Assembly (NCBI GenBank): GCA_025360685.1
Contig: JANYBR010000177.1
Span: 1-6,157, forward strand
Direction: 5' to 3'
From: Pseudomonadota bacterium
Lineage (GTDB): Bacteria > Pseudomonadota > Alphaproteobacteria > Micropepsales > Micropepsaceae
Length of the DNA stretch: 6,157 bases
Shown here: positions 1 to 4,981 of the stretch, in pieces
Position numbering within the stretch: position 1 is the first letter of the stretch
How the letters are laid out: each line of letters opens with the position of its first letter
Position numbers and translations under genes: made by a program
The notes under the pieces: generated by a model
The model's input: the letters and a program-made list of their open reading frames with translations, nothing else
What the model was told of the DNA's origin: nothing
The model's database searches: none

Positions 1-173
1 GGATCAATCGAGGGGCGGCCTGTCGCGCTGTAGTACGGCTCAAGGTGGGCCCGAACCCCAGACAGATCGACAAACCGGTCAATCGACCGCAGCATGTGAT
101 CGTTCGGAACATGCCGCTCCAGGCTGAAGCCGTAGAACAGCGCTTCCTGCATCACCGTCCGTTCGCCCATCAT
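1..173 (-). CDS. IS1182-family-type transposase, N-terminal 57 codons (cut by left edge)
   Basis: This is the beginning of a DDE transposase that would cut and join the ends of its own insertion sequence. Read on the minus strand from ATG at 173, it starts MMGERTVMQEALFYGFSLER, continues with HVPNDHMLRSIDRFVDLS, and reaches TGRPSIDP at the edge. This is the characteristic N-terminal (DUF772/InsH-like) region of the IS5/IS1182 superfamily transposases widespread in Rhizobiales and Sphingomonadales. A second ATG directly follows the first. A GGGAG ribosome binding site (minus strand, 187-183) lies 9 bases upstream of the first ATG, which supports that start. The frame is open to base 3 with no internal stop. 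The catalytic DDE residues lie outside the window, so whether the full gene is intact cannot be judged. The family call rests on recognition of the N-terminus only. Confidence 0.88.
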   Translation of the reverse strand, partial: MMGERTVMQEALFYGFSLERHVPNDHMLRSIDRFVDLSGVRAHLEPYYSATGRPSID

Positions 174-250
174 CGATCACGTCTCCCGTCATCAGCAGAA
201 CTGAATCAGGGCGTCACAACCACTTCAAGCAGAGAGTTTTTCAACACAAT
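1..250 (-). mobile_element. Insertion sequence (IS1182-like), promoter-proximal end; outer boundary approximate
   Basis: The transposase start at 173 means that one end of the element should lie a short way to the right of it. At 233-248, read on the minus strand from outside inwards, is a GTGTTGAAAAACTCTC-like stretch. It resembles the GTTGAAAAA-type termini I associate with this IS group, which makes it the best candidate for the terminal inverted repeat. The matching left end and the target-site duplication are outside the window, so the boundary is a guess to within some tens of bases. The related-looking sequence up to about 285 could also belong to the element. Confidence 0.5.
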
Positions 251-984
251 CGGTCGGAAGCGGACACTCGCTGATCGTTGGGCATCCAATAAACTAGAGG
301 CATCGTGTACGCGGGCAGGATGCCGCTGCCGCGAACGACTTGTGAACGTTCTGCGCACTTTTGCTCCGTGAGTTGAATTTTGAGCGGAGCAAAGTTCGTC
401 TTCGAAACAGTGCTGTACCAATCAATTTACATGCGCGCGCAGTCCGCTATCCCAGAAGTTGATCGCGCGAGCCGCGCCATACCGGTTTCCAATCTGCACC
501 AATAGTTCCCTGGTATTCTGCGTTTTCGAATTCGGACGGCTCCCCAGCGGACATGGCGCCCATGTGTCGTGTCCGAGTTCGCGCTAATGCGCGTGGAAAG
601 CTATAAGAACATTGCGGTCAGCGTCAGGGGAAATTCGTGGTAGCTGATCGAGCGATGGCACTCGATGCGGTGAGTGGCACAACGGAATTTGTGCGTTGCA
701 CTTCCGGCAACCCGTTCCTTGTCACTTCTCCGCGCGCGTGGGCGATCGCTAGATGTTGAGCGAGCGGACTTCGATGGAGAAGGTCCAGGGTCGCACTTGC
801 GATCCTGGACCGCTAAGATCGATCGTGCCCGCTGTGAGTGGGGCGCATGAGGGCGCTGCGCTTGCGGTCGCAATGTTTCGCCGGATCGACCAATGGCTAA
901 CGTGATGGTCGGTCTTGGGGCCAGGTTATGGAGATTGTTTCAATTGTCGCGCGCAATTCCGCGCCGCTTGCGGCTCATCAAAAG

Positions 985-1020
985 TTCCCTGATAAATTCC
1001 CTGTTATTTTCGCTGTTAAT
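985..1020. repeat. Three tandem imperfect 12-bp repeats
   Basis: Three consecutive 12-base units can be read directly: TTCCCTGATAAA (985-996), TTCCCTGTTATT (997-1008) and TTCGCTGTTAAT (1009-1020). The core CCCTGTTA also recurs in inverted form: TCCCTGTTA at 998-1006 pairs perfectly with TAACAGGGA at 1025-1033 across an 18-base loop. From memory, 'CCCTGTTAATTCCCTGTTA'-like strings occur repeatedly in intergenic and element-flanking DNA of Rhizobiales. I cannot confirm that here. The function is unknown; a recombinase or protein binding array or element debris are both possible. Confidence 0.7.
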
Positions 1021-1091
1021 TGGGTAACAGGGATCTCGACTAGGACGGTTCCGGCGGGGCTTCACTGTCGCAGGGACACACACAATTTGTT

Positions 1092-1106
1092 GGCGCCTCA
1101 GGCGCC
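1092..1106. repeat. Short perfect hairpin GGCGCC-TCA-GGCGCC
   Basis: Two copies of the self-complementary hexamer GGCGCC (1092-1097 and 1101-1106) flank a three-base loop and form a perfect 6-bp stem. No T-run follows on either strand, so it is not a classic terminator. It lies in the gene-poor region and has no clear gene to serve. Chance formation in GC-rich DNA is quite possible. Confidence 0.35.
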
Positions 1107-1623
1107 GTGCTCAACATGGTTACGATCGGGCTGGAACAAGCAAGTCTGCGGGTTGAGCTGTCCGCCGCGTTTCGACCTTCGAGTCGGTCGAGTCGCCGTG
1201 AACTCAAGCACTTTGCGGATGCACCTGTCGTGCATGCAGAGCGATGCCGACCCGCGTTCTACGGAGCAATGGAAATGGTGCGGCCGGCGATTGCCATTTG
1301 CGAGCGATGCGCTCAGTGCGGCGAGTCAGCAAAGGCGCACTCAACGCGGACTGCCGAATTACTGCTAATGCCTGGCATGGCTTCGAGCCGTTTACTGGCC
1401 CCAGGCGGGTGATTCAACTTAACTGGGTCGACGACGATGGCGTAGTCTGGCGCGAGCAAACGCGACACCGGATTAGCGCCTTCTTCAAGCGGTTGAGGCG
1501 AGTTGCGTAACAGTACCTATTATTGATCCATATCTACCTAACCCGAAAAGGCACCTGCTTGGCACTGGCGAACTGTGCCGCGTAGACTTCTGCCTCACGC
1601 CTGCCTTCAAGCCGGCGCCGCAT

Positions 1624-1630
1624 GGGGAGA
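1624..1630 (+). promoter_or_regulatory. Ribosome binding site of the hydrolase gene
   Basis: GGGGAGA lies 7 bases before ATG 1638. It decides between this start and the upstream in-frame ATG at 1575, which has no comparable purine-rich stretch close to it. Confidence 0.65.
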
Positions 1631-1637
1631 ACCGATC

Positions 1638-2516
1638 ATGGCAAGCTTCGTCGCGCTGGACGAAAAGACGGGACGCAAATTCTATGTCGACGATCCGGAC
1701 GATCTGAGGGCGGGCGAAAAGCTTAACTTCCTGTTGAACCTTCACGGCGGCGGTTCGGTCGGAGCGTGGCAGCGCGCCTATTTCCCCGCGGTCGACTATC
1801 GCAACAAGTACCGGCTGGTGATCGCCACGCCCTCGGCCGCCACCAAAGAGCCTGCGCGGCGCTGGGTCGGCGAGGTGGACGATGCGCATCTGCACAACAT
1901 CGTCGACTTCGTGTTCGAGAAATATGGCAAACAGAACATCAGGAGCTTCTGGCTGGTTGGTCATTCGCAGGGCGGAATGACGTCGCGGCGCTTGCTCGCC
2001 ACCGATCCGTTTTTCCAGAACCGCGTCGATGGCTGGCTCAGCCTTTCGGGCGGCCGCATCGGCACCGCGGAACGCGCCGCTGGATTTTCGGTTCCGCTGC
2101 CGCCGGGCGCGAAGATGAACATGCCCGCCTTTCCACCGCCGCCGGATGTCACGTGCGATCTCTCCCATATATTCGCGGTCGGCGAGCATGAGATCGCAAG
2201 TCTTCCGACGACGTCGCATTTGGCCGAGAAATACGGCGCGGGCGCGCGTGTGCGCCAAGCGGATGTGGTCGATACCGAACCGGGCAAGATCCACGACACG
2301 ATGCGCGAGAGCTATTCGACCAAGGCTTGGGGACTGAAGCCGCGGCCCGGTACGGCACAGGTGTATGTCTATCCCAATGCGCGCGATGGCCGGCTGATCG
2401 CCGATGTTGTCCGCATCGACAAGGGACATACCGAAGGACTCGAACCGACGATCACCGAAGAACTGATCAAATTGATCGTGGCGGCACCGGGCGGCAAGGC
2501 GTTAGAGGTTTCATAA
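1638..2516 (+). CDS. Alpha/beta hydrolase, PHB-depolymerase/LpqC-like esterase
   Basis: This is a 292-residue predicted serine hydrolase that would cleave ester bonds. The start at 1638 is chosen because GGGGAGA (1624-1630) sits 7 bases upstream; the frame extends 21 codons further up, but those residues look non-native. Visible motifs are an oxyanion-hole HGGG at residues 36-39, a nucleophile elbow GHSQG with Ser110, and a C-terminal DKGHTEG with the probable catalytic His264. The acidic triad member is not certain; the VGEHE stretch at 181-185 is in about the right place. Size and motif spacing fit the esterase_PHB/LpqC group of alpha/beta hydrolases. There is no signal peptide and no membrane segment, so it is probably cytoplasmic, unlike secreted PHB depolymerases. 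It ends 4 bp from the convergent DUF1579-like gene. Its substrate is unknown; the nearby P450 and quinoprotein dehydrogenase suggest, without proving, a role in using an ester-containing compound. Confidence 0.87.
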   Translation: MASFVALDEKTGRKFYVDDPDDLRAGEKLNFLLNLHGGGSVGAWQRAYFPAVDYRNKYRLVIATPSAATKEPARRWVGEVDDAHLHNIVDFVFEKYGKQNIRSFWLVGHSQGGMTSRRLLATDPFFQNRVDGWLSLSGGRIGTAERAAGFSVPLPPGAKMNMPAFPPPPDVTCDLSHIFAVGEHEIASLPTTSHLAEKYGAGARVRQADVVDTEPGKIHDTMRESYSTKAWGLKPRPGTAQVYVYPNARDGRLIADVVRIDKGHTEGLEPTITEELIKLIVAAPGGKALEVS

Positions 2517-2518
2517 GT

Positions 2519-2539
2519 TTTCACGCCATCCGCGTGAAA
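2519..2539. terminator. Candidate hairpin at convergent gene ends
   Basis: TTTCACGC (2519-2526) and GCGTGAAA (2532-2539) form a perfect 8-bp stem with the 5-base loop CATCC. It begins 3 bases after the hydrolase stop codon and covers the last codons and stop of the opposing DUF1579-like gene. The position suits a shared bidirectional terminator or an RNA 3'-end stabiliser between converging genes. Neither strand has a clear U-run after the stem, so it is not a textbook intrinsic terminator. Confidence 0.4.
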
Positions 2540-2991
2540 TCCATGATCCAGTTCGTTTCCCACTTGCGCGCGCCGTCTTCAGAGAACGCTTGCTCCCAGC
2601 GGCACGATTGCCGCGTGATGGCCGTCCACAGGAACCGTACCGTGATTGGCTTGCCGCGGAATGGTTCGTCCGCCAGGAAGGTTCCAATGCCATTGTCGAA
2701 ACTTCCGATGATCGGCACATCGATCTGGTGCGGCTGGCGTGCATCGAGCCACCAGATCGCCCACTTGCCGGTTTCGCTGTCGAACGAACGCACGGTGGCA
2801 GCGCGATAGGCGCCGCCCGGCAGATCGATGAAATTGTCGTCGACATTGCCAAAGCCGCGCAACAGCGGTTGCACTGTCGAAAATCCGGAGAACTCCTCCC
2901 AGGCATCGCAGTGCGCGAGCCGTTCCTTCAACCGCCGGTGCTGCACGCGCCATGCGCCGAACAGAAAGTCGAAGTCGCGATGCGATGACAT
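2521..2991 (-). CDS. Hypothetical protein, DUF1579-like
   Basis: This is a 156-residue protein of unknown function. The start at 2991 is preferred over an upstream ATG at 3027 because GGAGG on the minus strand lies 8 bases before it, and the protein then begins MSSHRDFDFLFGAWRVQHRR. That 'DFDFLxGxW' opening, the many tryptophans (W14, W31, W77, W80, W81, W122, W132, W144, W148) and the closing WETNWIMDF resemble small DUF1579-type proteins. These are predicted to form a lipocalin-like beta barrel, perhaps binding a small hydrophobic molecule; that role is inferred from fold type, not shown here. There is no signal peptide and no cysteine motif (only C28 and C130). The gene is divergent from the P450 across 148 bp and convergent with the hydrolase. 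Strand-specific coding character is clear. The function call is weak; the existence of the gene is well supported. Confidence 0.82.
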   Translation of the reverse strand: MSSHRDFDFLFGAWRVQHRRLKERLAHCDAWEEFSGFSTVQPLLRGFGNVDDNFIDLPGGAYRAATVRSFDSETGKWAIWWLDARQPHQIDVPIIGSFDNGIGTFLADEPFRGKPITVRFLWTAITRQSCRWEQAFSEDGARKWETNWIMDFTRMA

Positions 2992-3139
2992 GTTGAAAGC
3001 CTCCAGGCGCCGTGCCCGGACTAGCACGCTGCCGCGACGGAATTTGTCAGGATCATGCAGGTCAGGGCAGGCACATCGGGTTGGGAGGCCGTGGATTTCG
3101 CTGGCACGAGCGCGCGAAAAGGCCCAGATTCTTTGGGCT
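2992..3139. promoter_or_regulatory. Divergent intergenic region between DUF1579-like and P450 genes
   Basis: Promoters for both divergent genes should lie in these 148 bases. For the minus-strand gene, CTGACA (complement of 3045-3050) and TGCTAG (complement of 3021-3026) are spaced 18 bases apart, and transcription from them would begin roughly 20 bases before ATG 2991. This is a modest match to a sigma70-type promoter. For the P450 no convincing -35/-10 pair is seen. GTCAGG occurs twice in direct orientation at 3046-3051 and 3061-3066 (15-base period), a possible but unproven operator. There is no regulator gene in the window. Confidence 0.3.
3121..3139 (+). promoter_or_regulatory. Hairpin abutting the P450 start codon
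   Basis: GGCCCA (3121-3126) pairs with TGGGCT (3134-3139) around the 7-base loop GATTCTT, giving five Watson-Crick pairs plus one G-U pair. The stem ends at the base before ATG 3140. The only purine-rich stretch nearby, AAAAGG (3117-3122), is 17 bases from the ATG, too far for a normal ribosome binding site. Folding of the hairpin would shorten that distance, or the hairpin could hinder initiation. It may also be chance pairing. Confidence 0.35.
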
Positions 3140-4408
3140 ATGGCTGATCGAAATCTGGCTTACCGATTGAACGCGCCTTTGAGGTTCGACATTGAAGGTG
3201 CCGCGTTCAAATGCGATCCGCTGCCGACCTTCGCCGCGATGCGCGAGGCCGGACCGGTCATTCCCGTGCGCTTGCCGTTCGTGGGCAAGGGCTGGGTCAC
3301 GACCACCTATGCGTCGACCATCGCCATGGTCAAAGACAATGCGCTCTTCGTCCAGGAGGGCAGGCACGCCGGCAAGTCCGGCGTCGCGGGCATGCAATGG
3401 TGGATGCCGAACACTCTTCGGCTGTTCGCCAACAACATGTTGCTCAAGGACGAACCAGATCACCGGCGGCTGCGCAAGCTGGTCGACAAGGCGTTCCAGC
3501 GACGCGACGTGCAGGCGATGCGCGGCCGGATCGAGCAAATCGCCGACGGGATACTGGATCAATTCGCAGGACAGGAAGAAGTCGATCTCGCGGGCACCTA
3601 TGCGCGCCGCGTGCCGCTCGATGTCATTTGCGAACTGCTGGGTCTACCGCACCAGGATCGCGAGACGTTCACCGCCTGGACCAGGGGCCTTCTCTCGATC
3701 AAGGGGCCGCTCAGCATCGCGCGCGCCTTCGGCGCGATCGGCAAGATGACGAATTATGTGCGCGGGCAGATCGAGGAGTGCCGCCGCGCGCCGCGCGAAG
3801 GGCTGATCAGCGAGCTGGTTCGCGCCGAAGAGGATGGCGACAAGCTCGATGAGAGTGAACTGCTTTCCATGGTGCTCTTGCTGTTGATCGCCGGGTTTGA
3901 GACGACGACGCATCTCATCGAGGACAGCGTCATCGCGTTGGAACAGAACCCCATCCAGAAGACTTTTCTGTTCGCCGACCCGGCACATCGCATGGAGCGC
4001 GCGGTCGAGGAACTGGCCCGCTACACGTCACCCGTGCAGAGCACCAAGCCGAGATTCGTCGCGCGCGACAGCGAATTCTTCGGCCAGACGCTTCATCGCG
4101 GTGACATCATTCTGGCGTTGGTCGCGGCCGCCAATTCGGATCCGGCCCAGTTCGACGAACCCGGCCGTCTCCAGCTCGACCGTTTCCCCAACCCCCATCT
4201 GGTGTTCAGTTCGGGCATCCATTTCTGCCTCGGCATGCAGCTGGCGCGGGTCGAGGCGCAGTGCGCGCTGTCGAAGCTGTATGCGCGCTATCCGGACCTG
4301 CAGATCGTCGAGCCGGGCAAGTTGCAGTGGATCGAGCGATTGGGAATTCGCGGCGTGAAGTCACTTCCCGTCCGCCTGAATGCGACGCGGGCTCGTCTGG
4401 CGGCTTAG
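3140..4408 (+). CDS. Cytochrome P450 (bacterial class I type)
   Basis: This is a 422-residue soluble haem-thiolate monooxygenase that would insert one oxygen atom from O2 into an organic substrate, using electrons from a ferredoxin and ferredoxin reductase. All core motifs are present: the C-helix-type DHRRLRKLVDKAF (107-119), the I-helix oxygen-activation motif AGFETT (251-256) with the conserved acid-threonine pair, the K-helix ExxR as E291-R294 followed by YTSPVQ, and the haem loop FSSGIHFCLG (356-365) with Cys363 as iron ligand. Length and lack of a membrane anchor fit CYP107-like bacterial P450s. The start at 3140 is the last sensible in-frame ATG before the conserved N-terminus. The frame stays open upstream to 2828, but that part lies over the DUF1579-like gene and does not look native. 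The ribosome binding site is poor. No redox partner is encoded here. It is followed in the same direction by the SRPBCC and PQQ-dehydrogenase genes. The substrate is unknown. Confidence 0.95.
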   Translation: MADRNLAYRLNAPLRFDIEGAAFKCDPLPTFAAMREAGPVIPVRLPFVGKGWVTTTYASTIAMVKDNALFVQEGRHAGKSGVAGMQWWMPNTLRLFANNMLLKDEPDHRRLRKLVDKAFQRRDVQAMRGRIEQIADGILDQFAGQEEVDLAGTYARRVPLDVICELLGLPHQDRETFTAWTRGLLSIKGPLSIARAFGAIGKMTNYVRGQIEECRRAPREGLISELVRAEEDGDKLDESELLSMVLLLLIAGFETTTHLIEDSVIALEQNPIQKTFLFADPAHRMERAVEELARYTSPVQSTKPRFVARDSEFFGQTLHRGDIILALVAAANSDPAQFDEPGRLQLDRFPNPHLVFSSGIHFCLGMQLARVEAQCALSKLYARYPDLQIVEPGKLQWIERLGIRGVKSLPVRLNATRARLAA

Positions 4409-4467
4409 CTCGGCGCGGCCTATCGCGTCCGAATGTGGCCAGCACCAAGATCACTGCCGTGCGATTT

Positions 4468-4489
4468 TGCTCCTCGGTACTAGGGAGCA
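4468..4489 (+). promoter_or_regulatory. Hairpin covering the ribosome binding site of the SRPBCC gene
   Basis: TGCTCC (4468-4473) pairs perfectly with GGAGCA (4484-4489), and a T-G pair extends the stem inward to leave an 8-base loop. The right arm contains most of the AGGGAG ribosome binding site (4482-4487), which lies 8 bases before ATG 4496. In the folded form the site would be partly hidden, so translation could depend on opening this stem. No riboswitch class is recognised. The stem is short, so the effect, if any, may be weak. Confidence 0.4.
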
Positions 4490-4495
4490 CAGATC

Positions 4496-4894
4496 ATGGC
4501 GTCCATTCGCAAGGAACTTCATCTCAGCGCACCGGCCGGCAAGGTCTGGGACGCGCTGGCGGATTTTCAGAGTGTCCACACGCGGCTCGCGCCTGGCTTT
4601 GTCACGCACAGCACGCCGGACGGCGACCAAGCGCGCATTGTCACCTTTGCCAACGGCTCTGTCGTCAAGGAGACGCTGGTGACAATGGACGAAGCTGGGC
4701 GGCGCCTTGTGTATGTCGTGTCGAGCGAACGCATCATGCATCACAACGCGTCCGCCGAGATCGTCCCGGATGGCGAGAGCCGCTGCCGCTTCATCTGGAC
4801 CACCGACGTGCTGCCCGATGCGCTTGGCCCATACATAGATCAACAAATGAGCCAGGGCGCCGAAGCCATAAAACTTGCGCTGGAACGTGGCTAA
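4496..4894 (+). CDS. SRPBCC (Bet v1/polyketide cyclase-like) family protein
   Basis: This is a small 132-residue protein with the opening of a START/Bet v1-type fold: a first beta strand IRKELHLSAPAGKVWDALAD (residues 4-23) leading into the first helices, a beta-rich middle (residues about 47-102), and a long amphipathic C-terminal helix around 111-131. Members of this superfamily form a hydrophobic pocket that binds lipids, sterols, polyketides or aromatic compounds; some are cyclases or hydratases and many have no known reaction. The length is near the minimum for the family. The start is set by AGGGAG 8 bases upstream of ATG. It lies 87 bp after the P450 and 87 bp before the PQQ dehydrogenase, all in one direction, which suggests co-transcription. 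It has no signal peptide, so it is cytoplasmic. A role in binding the P450 substrate or product is an inference from context. Confidence 0.87.
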   Translation: MASIRKELHLSAPAGKVWDALADFQSVHTRLAPGFVTHSTPDGDQARIVTFANGSVVKETLVTMDEAGRRLVYVVSSERIMHHNASAEIVPDGESRCRFIWTTDVLPDALGPYIDQQMSQGAEAIKLALERG

Positions 4895-4941
4895 TCGACG
4901 GCTTGTGAGTGGGCACACGCCTCATTAGCTTTGTCCGCGGA

Positions 4942-4965
4942 CTCGCGCCGTGTCATCGGCGCGGG
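4942..4965 (+). promoter_or_regulatory. Stem-loop in the leader of the PQQ dehydrogenase gene
   Basis: CTCGCGCCG (4942-4950) and CGGCGCGGG (4957-4965) form a 9-bp stem with one T-G pair around the loop TGTCAT. It lies 47 bases after the SRPBCC stop and 16 bases before ATG 4982. It is GC-rich and stable, but no U-run follows (the next bases are CAAATCGGGG). It could be a weak terminator that dampens read-through, a processing or stability element between cistrons, or a start-region structure. Confidence 0.45.
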
Positions 4966-4981
4966 CAAATCGGGGTCGTGG

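Larger units (their letters stand above)
251..1637. other. Gene-poor stretch next to the IS; no credible coding region
   Basis: No protein-coding gene is convincing across this roughly 1.4-kb interval. The open frames are short, rich in Arg/Ser/Cys/His as expected from out-of-frame GC-rich DNA, overlap each other, and resemble no family I know. Base composition looks less GC-biased and less codon-periodic than the genes to the right. I see no tRNA cloverleaf and no rRNA. Visible structure is limited to the 12-bp repeat array at 985-1020 with its inverted arm, a GGCGCC hairpin at 1092-1106, and an AT-rich patch at 1514-1540. That patch carries two TACCTA copies 21 bases apart and a TATTAT hexamer (1518-1523), which could be a -10 element for the hydrolase gene, though no well-spaced -35 is seen. 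Likely explanation: decayed or element-derived DNA beside an insertion sequence. Confidence 0.6.

Noticed and set aside
45..371. Plus-strand open frame of 108 codons at the left edge
   Set aside because: Its first part is the antisense of the recognised transposase N-terminus and the rest runs through the IS end; the composition is not protein-like.
985..1033. CRISPR array
   Set aside because: The units are only 12 bp, directly adjacent with no spacers, and no cas gene is present.
928..1368. Plus-strand open frame of 146 codons containing a KFPDKFPVIFAV stretch
   Set aside because: The periodic stretch is only the translation of the 12-bp DNA repeats. There is no good ribosome binding site, no known domain, and the rest resembles random GC-rich translation.
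1244..1510. Plus-strand open frame of 88 codons ending before the hydrolase
   Set aside because: The end of it (HGFEPFTGPRRVIQLNWVDDDG) looks slightly protein-like, so a gene fragment is conceivable. I recognise no family, however, and the start region overlaps other equally long frames.
1485..2429. Long minus-strand open frame of 314 codons opposite the hydrolase
   Set aside because: It is antisense to a gene with clear catalytic motifs, is Arg/Ala/His-rich, and shows no domain; a usual shadow in GC-rich DNA.
2828..3139. Upstream extension of the P450 reading frame by 104 codons
   Set aside because: It lies over the start of the well-supported minus-strand DUF1579-like gene, and its Arg/Ser/Cys-rich residues do not resemble a P450 N-terminus. 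A 422-residue product from 3140 has the usual family length.
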